Shown here piece after piece: positions 53,504-64,000 of a stretch of 64,000 nt of DNA. The number at the start of each line of letters is the position of its first letter. Within the stretch, counting starts at the first letter, position 1. A program made the translations under genes and the position numbers. Source of the DNA: Cytospora piceicola (Eukaryota; Ascomycota; Sordariomycetes; Diaporthales; Cytosporaceae); the NCBI GenBank assembly GCA_023375675.1, contig JALQBC010000006.1, positions 1,178,001 through 1,242,000 of the forward strand, written 5' to 3'. Below the pieces are notes generated by a model that was given only the letters and a program-made list of their open reading frames with translations, was not told where the DNA came from and did no database searches.

Positions 53504-55147
53504 TCATGCTTCAGTCTCGGCCATATCAAACTGGTAATCCTTAAACTGCCTTGCCGGCACCTTCTGATCAAACAGCAGATCCAGCTCCTCATACGTCCGA
53601 CCCATCGTCTCAGGCATGCGGAAATATGCCCAGATGCCACAGAGTGCACCCAAGCCGCCAAAGAAGAAGCCCAGCTTCCCTTGCATATTTGCTTCATCCG
53701 CGTTGATCATGTACGGGATGGCAACCGTCATAACAATGCCCACCATGGCCTGCGCGGCAGTCGCCACGGCGATGGACCTGGACCGGACGCGTGTGGCTGA
53801 GGCCTCGGAGATGATGACGAAGCAGATGGGTCCCACCGACAAGTCGAAGGCGAAGTTCCAGACGACCATGAGGGAGGCCTCGGCCCATATCACTCCCGAG
53901 GGCCGGCCGGGGATGCAGTCGAGGATGCCGATTACGAGCATGAGGATGACCTGGACGAGGAGGCCGACTAAGAAGATGGGCCGGCGACCGATGCGGATAA
54001 TGAGGGCCCAAGACAGCACTGTTGCGACGAAGCCGACCGCTATGAAGATCAGTTAGACACGGATAGCGCAGAAAGTGAGAGTGGGGGGTTCAGGTTGGTT
54101 ACCCAAAAAGCCAATGCCCATATCGAAGGCCCTGTCCGTGGCCAGTCCCGCAAGCTGAAAGAAGTAGGTCGCGTAGTTGACGATGTAGATGCCACTCAGC
54201 ACCTGTGTGCAGTAAACACCACAGCTGATCTCTGTCCTCACGAGGTTCACCCCCTTGAAACAATCCCAGTACGTACTCCCGGCCTCAAGCTCTTGTTCCA
54301 ACCTATCGGTCTCTTCGATCATGGCCAGTGTAGCCTTGACGTCAACCTTCTCACTTGCCAGGCTCCTCAATGCCTTCTCAGCCTCGGCCAACTTGCCCCT
54401 ACGGACCAACCACCACGGACTCTCCGGCACAAAGAACATACCTGGAATAATAACAGCAACCCAGATCCACTGCAGCGCAAACGGCAAGCTATAAGCCCAA
54501 TGGTTATCCAGCGTCTCCGTCCCCGCCGTAGTACCATTGGCAATCAGCTGGCCCATAACAAAGCACAGGTTCACATAGCTAGTAAGATGCCCCCTCAACG
54601 CAACAGGACACACCTCGGACGCGTACGCCGGTGCGATGACAACATAGCACCCCAGCACCAGTCCACCAATCAACTCGCCGACCAGCAGCACAGGCAGCGT
54701 GCGCGCGAAGAACTGGATAAACACCAGGCACCCCGTCAGCACGACACACGCGCCAAAGGTCCTCTTGCGGCCGAACATGTCCATGGGGTAGGCCGCGAAC
54801 AGCGCGCCGACGACCTGGCCCAGGGGGCTCCCCATGCTCAGGCCGGTCTGCCAGGCCGCCGAGACGATGTAGCCGCCGTCGTACTCGTAGCCGAAGTCGC
54901 GCTGGAACTGCGGGGTCGCGTACAGGTTGCCCACCAGCTGCGGGTCGAAGGCGGCCATGATGATGCCCAGGGAGACGAAGGCGCTCCAGAGGATGGCGGA
55001 CGGGTACAGCCGGCACGCCTGGAGGAAGGTCAGGTCGTGCTCGGCCTGGATGGCGAGGGCGGCGCTCGTGGTCTGGCCGATGGCGGGCTTGGTGAAGGCG
55101 TCGGCATCCTCAACTGTGGGGTGCTTGGTGAGGACTTCGGTTGCCAT
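53504..55147 (-). CDS. MFS alpha-glucoside permease (MAL/AGT1-type)
   Basis: Exons 55147-54103 and 54039-53504 join over a 63-bp GTAACC...ATAG intron and give 526 residues with 12 predicted membrane helices. Sugar-porter marks: DGGYIVSAAWQTGL in helix 2, G-R-K-R after helix 3, PESPWWLVRRGK at the end of helix 6, the loop C-F-K-G-V-N-L-V-R-T-E-I typical of maltose/alpha-glucoside permeases, G-R-R after helix 8, and PETMGRTYEELD after helix 12. Yeast relatives import maltose, turanose, trehalose or other alpha-glucosides with H+ at the plasma membrane. The nearby surface acid trehalase suggests trehalose or a related alpha-glucoside as a natural substrate (inference). The large open frame on the plus strand is a shadow. 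Confidence 0.9.
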
Positions 55148-56016
55148 TATCGCTGGTGTTTTATGGTGTTGCGTGACTGGGTTTTACAAGGAGATGGTGT
55201 CGTGAACAAAGACTCCTTCGTCGTGTCACTGGTTGTGTGGAGGTCTGGCCGAGGGTGCTGGAGATAATGCTGGCTAGGAGAAAGGCTCCGTATCTTGGAG
55301 CATCGAACTCTCTTCGTGATGGCGGCTGATAGCAGTCGATCAGCCGTCGGAGTTCCCCAAGAGTCTGCCAGTAGCCTGGTTATTGGTTATCAGTGGAGTC
55401 TGGTGTATGCACTCAGCTGGGCTGCAGTTCATGCATGCAACGTTAACAAGGCCCAATGGTATCAAGGACATAATCGTTGGAGAAATCCCCTCCAAAGCTT
55501 CATTTGGAGGTGTCAAGGTCGGTGTACTGATAAGCGGGCCAGGGTCGAGACTCGCTGGAACAGAAGACCGAACGTGATCATATGCACTCTAAGGGCTGAA
55601 CTTACTGATTCCATGTCATTTCGAAGACATAAGTGAATACTCATCTATGTTAACGGTCATATAGGGTATGTATGGCATGGGAGCGGGGAGCGGAGGGGCT
55701 CTTCAAGCTTATGTGCTACCCAATGCACATGTCAGCCGCCACCTTTCCTCTCCCCCCTTCTTCTTCCCCCCTTCCAGACCCTGGTGAAATGCACTTCAAC
55801 TTAACGGAAAATGCTAGAATTCTCTCTTCAAACTCGAACTGGTAAGGTGTGATATTGATTTAGAGCACATGGCTTCTGACCTCCGGCTTATATACATCTC
55901 CAATATCGAAAGATCAACGCATCGCATCCGCCAACGCCGTGGAACTCCGTCCTTCATGCTTCAGAGTACCTTTCATTAACCCCGTCACTCAATGCCCAGA
56001 GCCGGTACAGGCGCCT
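55148..56016. other. intergenic region
   Basis: Promoter side of the permease and 3' flank of the small mitochondrial gene; C/T-rich around 55740-55790. No gene seen. Confidence 0.5.
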
Positions 56017-56375
56017 TTATCTCTGGCTGACCAGGTAGAGCATGGGGGCACCGACGAGGATCATGCCGGCGAAGGTCTTGTTCCGCAAGCTCCTGGATGA
56101 GTCTGTCAGCCACAGAACAACAGCATCAAACCGGAACGGTGGGAGGAATCCACGGAAAAGACCTACCTGTTCTGCTGCCCGCGGGCAATTGGGTCTGGTG
56201 GCTCCTGTCCACCTGGGCCACCGAGATCATCTTTCTCGCCCTCGCCTTTGGCGGCGTATGTGCGCACCTGGTTGATGGCGACAGGTCGAGCTGCTTGTGC
56301 ATGTGTACGGTAGATGGTGGAGGGACCGGGGCGCGCAACCAAGTTGGTGAGTCGGAGGGCTCTTGTTGACGACAT
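56017..56375 (-). CDS. small mitochondrial single-span membrane protein
   Basis: Exons 56375-56167 and 56092-56017 join over a 74-bp intron (GTAGGT...CCAG, CTGAC branch point) and give only 94 residues. The first 45 are Arg/Ser/Ala/Thr-rich without acidic residues and end in T-Y-A-A-K, a good mitochondrial presequence with a cleavage site. A Gly/Pro/Asp-rich middle follows, then one hydrophobic helix at the C terminus (F-A-G-M-I-L-V-G-A-P-M-L-Y-L) with a short basic end. It is likely an inner-membrane protein. I do not recognise the family. It is missed easily because the second exon is 76 bp. Confidence 0.7.
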
Positions 56376-57259
56376 GTTCAGAGAGATTGTTGTCGTTTCT
56401 GTGGTGGTAGGAGAGAAAGGGAGGTTGACGTAAGGTCTGTAGTTCTGTTTGTCTGCAAATTGTTGGTAATGCTAGAATTCTAGAAGTCAATGCAACTTAG
56501 AAAACACCTTGAACGTCTGATGGAACGAAGTTTCCCCTTTTTGTTGACGTCTACAGTGTATTTGGTCCCCGATCAGCAAACGGCGCTCTTAGACGTCGAG
56601 ATGACGTTCGTGTTACCGTTATGACATCTGCGAACTTACTGTACCCTAGGGTAGAGGTACATGTCAGTTCACATAGGATCCCTAACCTGACTTGACTAGC
56701 GTATTTGCAAGAGTAAATCTGATTGGCTTCATCAATCCACCGTTAAATACGTTATATAGGTAATTTATGAGGATATTATATATACATACTTAAGTATATA
56801 TTAAACGTGATGTAGCACATCTCATGCATGTAGTAATACCGTAATATTATATATCTCATAAAAGTTCAACTCTAGCCCTTACCTTAATGCTGCCACAATC
56901 CCTAAGCCAATAGCTACATATTACTTTCTGTTACATAGGTTGATATATACTTATAGATACTTTATTGTGTTTTGCAGCTATTAATCCACATTTTCAACCA
57001 TACTTCACAAGAAACCTACCCAGTAAGCCACTGGTTTGATCATTATCCCCCTGTTGGGTAGAGCGTACGTGCGAGCAATGGGTAAGGAGAAGTGAACTTA
57101 GGTGCTTGAAAAGTGACAATTTGTCTACGGCTCTCGCTGTGTATGAACAGGAAGAAAGTAATTCCTGCTCTCATACGAGTAGACAGCTATCAGGCCAAGG
57201 TACTTATTCCGTCCGTATTTGACATACAGGTCTGCTGGTATGTACCGAAGTGAGATACG
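56376..57259. other. AT-rich intergenic region
   Basis: No gene. The part 56740-57000 is rich in TATATA and resembles RIP-altered DNA. Confidence 0.5.
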
Positions 57260-59976
57260 TTACAGCGCAACACTACCCTTGGTCCCCTTGTTCGAAAAGT
57301 GCTCTTCCACTGGCGTGTGATCTCCTGATGTATTCTCTTCAGACACAGCAATCCCCTTGCTATAAGCGCTCTGATTCTTGTTGTTTTTCTTATACAGCAT
57401 GTAAGCAAGCCCAAGAGAAACAATGACCTGAAGAAGAAGGAAGCCTGCTGCCGTGTAGTTGCCATTTCTCACAGTGGGCTGATCCACAGTCTTGAAGACT
57501 GCCAGCGGTCTGAAAATCAGTCAGCAATAGAAAAATCAACAGGAAAGGATTTCGTTGCATACATGGTTGCTGCGAAAACAGCCGCCCAAACATTAAGTCC
57601 AGCGAGTGCAAACGCACGAGTTCCAGGATCTCCAGCACTGAATTTTGTTAGCAAAATGCAGGCACTATGAATGAACAGTGAAGCCACTCTCAACTTACAG
57701 AATTTCAGAAGCCCAAGCCCAGAACATGCTATTTAATAGTTAGTGAGGACCTTCAATCATGTTTTAAATGGCTTACCAGTTAGAAGCTTCTCCCCAGCCG
57801 CTGTTATAGTATAGAAACCATCGGAAAGCCTTGTTCTTCGGGAACGTAGGGGTTGCTGCGAGAAGTATGCAGACTACGAAATTTATTCCACAGCCGAGTA
57901 CCATCATCGGCCAGCGACGGCCTTTGAGGAAGGTATCGCCTTATTCTGTCAGTTTATATCTGCATGTATGATTGTAGCTGTATACTGACTTATCCATGCC
58001 ATAGCAACAGTAATAACCAAGATAATAGCGTACATTGGTGTTGTATAGTCGTCTATAATGACAGTCAGCAAAGAACAGTTGGAACAGACTCCTAGGCTTC
58101 TTACTTATTTGGGCCACAGTGAAAGATCCGGGTTCAATAGTATTCCAGGCTTTGAACCAAAATGACAGCGACAGCGAGGGTTGCATACCGATCATGTTGC
58201 AACTGCAGACAATTAGCTATATATGATGCCTCAAGTGCTCCTAGAGGGCAGACATACGCTGAAATGACCCAAAGAATCCAAATCTCGGGCGTTACAAGCC
58301 ATTTCTTGACCTGAGGATATGTATGTCAACATATGTAATTACCAAACAGTCCATAGCATTGCTAATCCTTACTTGAGCTCGGGTAAATGCCCCTTGCTTA
58401 ATTCTGCCCTCCTTTGGTAGGCGATCACGGGCCATTTCGATTTCCTAGTAGATATACTTAGTTGAATGGTTTATCCCTTGCGGACGGAATTTGTAAGCGT
58501 ACTGCTTCGGTGAACATGAAATTCGGGATCAAACGAGATGGAACCTCTGGAAGAACGAAGACCTGAGGAATTGCAATCGCAATTGATATAACCCCATCAA
58601 TGATGAAAAGCTATCATCCAATTAGCATTCCATCCTCAATTGATTACCATATCTTCAAAACGTGAAACATTACCCATCTCCAGCCTGACAGGCCCAGAAC
58701 TCTGTTCAAATTGGTATGTGCGGCAGCTGTACACCCGATTAGGCATTTCCGCACCATAACGATATTGAGGTGAAGATCAGTCATTATTACCTTGCAGATA
58801 GGCTCCGATCATTGGCCCGAACTGGGATGCAGTATTGACCAGTGCAAGTCGCTGTGACACTAGATTAGCTTAGGGTAATCCATGGTTAGAACCAGGTAGA
58901 CAGGATGTATGTTACATACCCTGGTCAATTCAGCCTTTTGGTACCACGATCCGCAGAGATACATAACTAAGACACAGTCAGGAGTTTGATTATCCACAGA
59001 TAGACCATCCCTTACCTGCCGAGTAATGCCCGCTGTCTGAATTAGTAACGGGTTCATCTAGAATAGTGAACACGTGCCTACGTTACTTACGTCTCAAAAA
59101 TCCCAACGAAAGCTCTTAATATGTACATATCAGTCGCATTGCGCATTTTCGAAGAGGTAAATGTACTTGAAGAGGGTTAGTGAGGAACCCCACGAGTTCC
59201 ATCTAGATCACAACACATACCAGATAGTCCAGCCTAAAGAGATGAACCTGTGTGAACCTCAACTTTAGTATGAATTTTGGTTCCTTAGGAGAAGAAACGT
59301 ACGGAATGAAATATCGAGGAGGCGTCCTTGTAAGCAAGAGGTTGGAAGGCCAAAGCGCCAAGATCTAAATATTATACCATCAGCTGCTATATATGAAGAT
59401 ATAGAGAAATGCGAACTAACCAGGCCAATGTTGTATGCGGTCTTTCATTTTGCAAATTAGCAACTAGACCAAACAGTACAAAGTGAAATACTTGCATTTG
59501 CGTAGTTCAATTGCTATCATCAGATCAGTCATCAGTGGTGGATAACTAGGTGGCCATGGTTTCCGAGCACAAACATTTCCATACAGCTCGAGGTCTTCTT
59601 TCATTCCGGACACGAATGCGGTCTGAAGGTTCGCCCTAGTAATTTGTCTTGTCAAAATCGAAGCAAGTACAAGAATTTTTCTAGCACAACATACTTATCC
59701 AAAAACTTGTTGAAGGTTCCGAGGCAGCCAAACAAGACCAGAGTAAGGTCAATCTTATGTACAAGCCAGCGTTCCTAGAAACGACCAATGAGTAAACTAC
59801 TCTTTCAATCGGATTTACCGAGTAATCACTTCAGGAGTTTTATCCCAGGTATCCCACAAGTAGCCTCTCCATGTACGATTTTTGATGGAAACATCAACAC
59901 CATTTTCAACCCCAATGGGGCTCGTATACTGGACGTCTCCGCGGGGGACATATTCGTTGGCCTTTTTTGCACCCAT
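57260..59976 (-). CDS. MFS anion:cation symporter, DAL5/allantoate permease family
   Basis: Many short exons on the minus strand assemble into a complete transporter of about 500 residues. They read, in order: G-Y-L-W-D-T-W-D-K (start ATG 59976, MGAKKANEY); K-I-D-L-T-L-V-L-F-G-C; N-x-x-F-V-S-G-M-K-E-D-L; A-Y-N-I-G; L-L-T-R-T-P-P-R-Y-F-I-P; Y-I-L-R-A-F-V-G-I-F-E; G-H-Y-S-A; C-G-S-W-Y-Q-K-A-E-L; S-Q-F-G-P-M-I-G-A-Y-L-Q; G-L-S-G-W-R-W; I-I-D-G-V-I-S; P-E-I-W-I-L-W; Y-T-T-P-M-Y; G-R-R-W-P; and a last helix plus hydrophilic tail ending at 57260. At least 13 introns of about 50-70 bp are needed. The family imports organic anions such as allantoate, pantothenate, vitamins or sulfonate-like compounds. 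It diverges from a TauD-family dioxygenase, suggesting a sulfonate substrate. Exact exon ends are approximate. Confidence 0.8.
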
Positions 59977-60505
59977 TTTCGGATTCGATCGAGGAAGCTT
60001 GAAGATTTCGGTCGTATGGCGGAGAGAGTGATTGAAATGGTTTCGCACAGAAATTGCAACATGCCTCCGGGGAAGTTATGGTCATTCAGGTTCCTCCTCA
60101 AGTTATTGTCTGCGTGATAAGAACTGACTGCAAAGTTAAGGCAGGAAACTAGCTAAATGGATAATGGAGTCCTATCAGCACGCCATTTTTGCGTGATGCT
60201 TTCTTTAGCGCTCAGTTTATGATAACTAAATAGCGCAGGATTCGATGGTGAGATGGCAAGGGGATTAAAACACCTGCCTAATCGATCCGGTTACAGAGAT
60301 TATGAGTTTCATATGCACATTGTTCTCGATAACGACCCAGTTTTTGGTCTGCACGCAATAAAAACAAAGATGATGCAAGCAGGTACCAAGTCGTTAGCGA
60401 TACCCGAGCTGTGATTTATATCGCTGCACTTCAATAAGTTCACGTACCTCAGATTGATATCTTGCCATCTATTAGGGGTATTAGTAAATACCGACTATTA
60501 CCGCC
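59977..60505. promoter_or_regulatory. divergent promoter region, transporter/TauD dioxygenase
   Basis: 529 bp between the two start codons. AT-rich, with no coding pattern. It should contain the control sites of both genes. Confidence 0.55.
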
Positions 60506-62179
60506 ATGCCTAATCAAACTGCATCAGAAAATCTCATTCGAGAGCCTCTGAAGTACTCTGGTTCTCTAGACCAGTATGAGCATCAAGACTTGACTGCAGC
60601 CATTGGACGGGAATACCCACATGCTCAGCTAAGTGAGTTGCTAGCAGATGATGCGAAGCTACGCGACCTGGCTATTACTGGTAAATTGGCCTACTCGCTA
60701 CGGTATATATGTACTGTTACGGCCGCCTAGCTAATTCTGTTCCTGATTCACAGTCTCACAGCGTGGTGTCGTGTTTTTCAGGAATCAGAGTCTATCAAGG
60801 GAAGAGCAAAAGACTTTAGGAAGCAAGTTGGGGACACTTGCAGGGAAACCTGACACTTCGAAGGCATGTGAGCTCGAATATCCAAGCAATCATCTCGAGA
60901 CTAAAGGCGAAACTGACTCGAATAAGTACCCAGCTCCATCGGATGCCACTAAGCAGCAAGAACAACAAGAGATATGCGGATGGAACGCAGAAACACGATG
61001 AAGAGATCTTCATGATCTCATCTGAGGTAGCTTTGGTCCGCTCATTATCACAGTGATTTTCAATCTGTTCAGTTTACTGATACGCGTTACATGCGCGAAG
61101 AGGGAGAGAGAAAACCATTCGAATAGATTCACTGAAACGTTGCCGAAACTTGCGAGTTATTTGTGGCATTCTGAGTACGTTTTCTACCCCTGACGTTAAT
61201 ATTGCTGCAACGTTTCTTACATCAAGTGGTAGTATCACCTTCGAAAATGTGCCCTCTGATTATTGCATACTCAAGATGATCAGGCTCCCAGGTGACGTTG
61301 GTGGAGACACATTGTGGGCTTCTGGATACGACTTATACGACCGAATGTCGCCCAAGTGGCAGAAGTTTGTCGAGGGACTGACCGCAACTCACTACCAGGT
61401 GCGTTATTGTACGACCTCTACCCACCAATATTCCACTGACTTGCCTGGATCTGGTAGCCGGTTTTCTCGAGAGTTGTCAAGCAATCTGGAGACGTGCTTA
61501 TCGAGGAGAATCGTGGTTCTCCAGAGAACTATGGACTTGATTTCAAGGCAACACAGTATGTAGGCCCCATCCAAATTGGATGCCTTACAGACTCTGACAC
61601 CCTCTAGCCCCGTAGTTCGTACGAACCCTGTTACTGGGTGAGCTGAAGACCACTTGTTGGATATACAGGACGTGAAGCTCACAACCAATTAGATGGAAGG
61701 TCCTGTTTGCGGCTGGCCAGCAGATTCACGATGGAAAGATCAATGACGTAACGGACTATGAGGGTCAGATGCTAAAAGATTATTGTAAGTCGGGCACTCC
61801 ACTGCTCCTTTAAACATGCTGATGGACGAAAAGTCCTCAAACTCATCACGGAAAATCACGACTTGCAAGTTCGTTTCCGTTGGAGTGTCAACGATGTGGC
61901 TATCTGGGACAAGTAAGTTGATTCGATCAATTTCGAAGCATATATGAAAGAATTTATCTGCTAACTTGAGCGATTCTAGCCGATCTACTTTCCATTCCGC
62001 TACAATGTAAGTCCTCAAACTACTACTCTTTTTTGAGCCTGGTGCTAAACTACTACAGGGATTATGAAGGCAAACGTGAAGGTGTGAGAGTGACTTCTAT
62101 TGGTGAGAAGCCTTACTTCGATCCTAACTCTTCATCAAAACGCGAGGCATTGTACTCGGCAGCATCTAGGAACCTTTAG
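60506..62179 (+). CDS. TauD/TfdA-family 2OG-Fe(II) dioxygenase (sulfonate/taurine-type)
   Basis: Eleven exons: 60506-60680, 60754-60863, 60934-61026, 61101-61174, 61233-61398, 61458-61555, 61608-61637, 61693-61784, 61834-61912, 61980-62006 and 62059-62179. They give one frame of 354 residues. The joins restore family motifs, e.g. R-G-V-V-F-F-R-N-Q, W-H-S-D-I-T-F-E, G-G-D-T-L-W-A-S-G, E-G-L-T-A-T-H, V-V-R-T-N-P-V-T-G-W and V-A-I-W-D-N-R-S-T-F-H. The iron-binding His-x-Asp (in WHSD, split by intron 4) and the distal His (in S-T-F-H) are present, with the 2OG-binding Arg close by. The second intron appears to start with GC. The enzymes hydroxylate sulfonates or related compounds next to the hetero-atom, releasing sulfite. 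The divergent neighbour is a transporter. Confidence 0.88.
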
Positions 62180-63200
62180 AGGAAGCCGTTTGCCCTCCTT
62201 TTGTAGACGCCTGAGAGGCACGTGAGGCCTTCGGAGAAGACCGGAAGGATGTGATCGGTCATTGCGTGCTATTCTGTTCTTAACTTCGACCTCTGAGAAT
62301 CACCGATTTCTGCGATGAGCAAAGTAGGGATTTCTGCGATGAGCAAAGTAGGGCCACAGAGCCGTTCGTGTCGCAATAAATATGGGTCACATTCTCTCCA
62401 GCGAGTGTCCGGTTACAAACGTCCTAGGTCAGAGTATTATAGTTGGGGTTAGCCCCCTGGGCCCTGGGGCTTTAAAAGTCTTGAGGACACGATAAAGACT
62501 TCACTAGAGTCGTTACGATCTCAATTTGAAGCCATCATGGTTCTTTATTCAGCTTAAAGGAATTATATGTTATTCCGGGTCATGTGCTAGTTACGCGGCC
62601 CCCTGCTGTAGCTAGCATCTTCGTTGATATCGCGGCAAACTATCAATAAGACTCAAGTTGATGAGTAAAGGCTCCAAATAATCATTGTAAAATCGAACAA
62701 GTCTAATTACACCGGTGTCGCAATGTGCTACTGCACATCGGACTTCATCACCATAGCCCCGTAATCAGCATATAAGTGATTAGTACAGGGCACATGCTAC
62801 AATCCAGGCTGCGTTGCTGACGTGTCCCGATCCTTGCTGACTGATTTCAATCCTTGACGCCATTAGTAATTACATATACCTTCTGGGGGGGAAGTCTTCA
62901 GATTCCAGAGACTAATTCGACTATATATACGTGACATATGTCTAGGGGTTGCAGTATCTCGGTTTCTTCTCCCCTGAAGCTTTTGTGAAATGCTACACTT
63001 CTACGTAACCGTCTGGTCACCCGAACTTCCTTCATACCACAAGGGACTCCCCACATACTTTCATACACAAATTTCAACACCTGCTTCCATTGCCGTGCTT
63101 TCAGCAGCGTTGTAGGCACCCGCCGTATTTCAATCAGCAACACGAATACCGCCCGTCCGACACTCAAAAGAACCAATCGTTCCATTTGCAGACGAACATC
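62180..63200. other. intergenic region with 24-bp duplication
   Basis: No supported gene. A perfect 24-bp tandem duplication lies at 62305-62352, and the last 200 bases are the leader of the NmrA-like gene. Confidence 0.5.
62305..62352. repeat. perfect 24-bp tandem duplication
   Basis: Two identical adjacent copies starting GATTTCTGCGATGAGC, 125 bases after the TauD-type gene stop. Confidence 0.97.
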
Positions 63201-64000
63201 ATGTCGGTCTCGATCCTCGTTGTTGGGGCTGGCGAGTTGGGCACCGCCATTGTTGAAGGCTTTTCGAAACACCTCAACTTTGGCACCAATAAGTCCAGGA
63301 ATAACAACAACAAGCTAGCCGTTATGCTTCGCCCAGAGTCGATTGTCAGTGTAGATCCTGCCAAGCAACAGTCAAATCTGTACCTCGCAACGGTCGGTGC
63401 CGAGATAGTTCCAGGAAACTTTGTCGATGACCCTGTCTCTGGGTTGGCCAGAACTTTCGAGCGTTTCGACGTTGTCATCCAGGCTGGAGGATACGGTCTC
63501 CCTGCCGGGACGCAACTTAAGAGCGCACAAGCTGCCCTGGAAGCCGGCGTCAAACACTACTTTCCATGGCAGTTCGGTATGGACTACGAGGCTATTGGTA
63601 AGGGCAGTTCGCAGGAGCTTTTCGATGAGATGCTGGAGGTTCGACGCCTTCTTCGTTCACAGAGCACTGTTGAGTGGACAGTCGTGTCAACGGGTCTCTT
63701 TATGAGTTATCTGTTCCTCAAGGACTTCCAGGTCGTCGACCTTGCGCAGAGGACGGTACATGCTCTTGGCAGCTGGGAAAATGCAATCACAGTCAGTAAG
63801 TGATGTATGGCTCTTGTCGCGAATTCATGTCCCTTCTCATAAAACAAATCTTACAAATCTTGGCTTGAGGTTCAAACAGATACATGTCACTAACGTATAC
63901 TAGCCACACCGAAAGACATTGGGCGTATATTGGCCTACGTGGTTCTCGTTATACCCAAATTCGAGACCTCTAATCAGGTCGTTTACGTCGGAGGTGATAC
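63201..64000 (+). CDS. NmrA-like/isoflavone-reductase-type SDR (3' end outside window)
   Basis: Exon 1, 63201-63795, starts MSVSILVVGAGELG, a Rossmann G-x-G-x-x-G motif for NAD(P). A 108-bp intron (GTAAGT...CTAG) leads to exon 2 from 63904, which continues in frame (T-T-P-K-D-I-G) past the window edge, so at least 230 residues are visible. HYFPWQFGMDYE and T-V-V-S-T-G-L-F are typical of the NmrA/PCBER group. Members are either NADP-binding reductases of aromatic or secondary-metabolite compounds or redox-sensing regulators; the active-site Lys pattern of reductases is not obvious, so the role is open. The in-frame upstream stretch from 63090 has no ATG before 63201. Confidence 0.8.

Noticed and set aside
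61200..61250. Apparent loss of the His-x-Asp iron motif in the TauD-type gene
   Set aside because: The motif is split by an intron; joining 61174 to 61233 gives WHSD.
61560..61640. Apparent nonsense codon (GGG TGA) in the TauD-type gene
   Set aside because: GTGAGC at this point is a splice donor; splicing to 61693 restores T-G-W-K, so the gene is not broken there.
62451..62471. GC-rich near-palindrome (AGCCCCCTGGGCCCTGGGGCT, partial)
   Set aside because: Arms are short and mismatched; no gene end fits it as a terminator, and fungal genes do not use such hairpins.
1..64000. tRNA, rRNA, CRISPR arrays, bacterial-type operons
   Set aside because: No T-loop/anticodon patterns, rRNA core sequences or regularly spaced repeats were seen on either strand by eye.

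Overview
The window looks like nuclear DNA of a filamentous ascomycete (Pezizomycotina, probably Sordariomycetes). Genes carry short GT-AG introns (about 55-110 bp) with CTRAC/CTGAC-type branch points close to the acceptor. Coding stretches are GC-rich, and they alternate with AT-rich, decayed intergenic DNA of the kind left by repeat-induced point mutation (RIP). The gene set (GRIP golgin, lunapark, fungal rhodopsin, fungalysin, acid trehalase, DUF1479, APH-fold proteins) is typical of such fungi. Spliced models were built by hand; each that I give with exon coordinates keeps one open frame to its stop or, for the last gene, to the window edge. I found no tRNA, rRNA, CRISPR array or bacterial operon.

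Layout. 1-5 kb: a SREBP-type bHLH regulator without membrane segments (+) and an unknown coiled-coil protein (-). 5.6-14.7 kb: a fungal proton-pump-type rhodopsin (-) and a carotenoid cleavage oxygenase (+) diverge from a 1.9-kb shared upstream region. They are followed by a Gre2/CCR-like reductase (+) and an unusually long homogentisate 1,2-dioxygenase paralogue (-). 17.3-22.6 kb: conserved housekeeping genes, a GRIP golgin (-) diverging from lunapark (+). 22.8-30 kb: a MITE-like inverted-repeat element, an APH-fold gene, AT-rich decayed DNA, a Cys/His-rich small gene and a 2OG-Fe(II) oxygenase relic. 30-47 kb: a Nudix hydrolase, a broken DUF6604-like gene, a secreted fungalysin, an ABC-C transporter relic, an orphan gene, a DUF1479 protein and a three-exon multi-cysteine protein. 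48.7-55.2 kb: a GPI-type acid trehalase and an alpha-glucoside (MAL/AGT1-type) permease. 56-64 kb: a tiny mitochondrial protein, a very intron-rich DAL5-type transporter diverging from an equally intron-rich TauD-type dioxygenase, and the start of an NmrA-like gene cut by the window edge.

Three pairs look functional. (1) The oxygenase could cleave carotenoid to retinal for the rhodopsin next door, a partial counterpart of the Fusarium carX/carO arrangement without the phytoene genes. (2) A surface trehalase plus an alpha-glucoside permease could exploit external trehalose or take up its product. (3) A TauD-family dioxygenase plus an anion-type transporter could form a sulfonate uptake and desulfonation unit. 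These links rest on family membership and gene order. They are inferences, not results.
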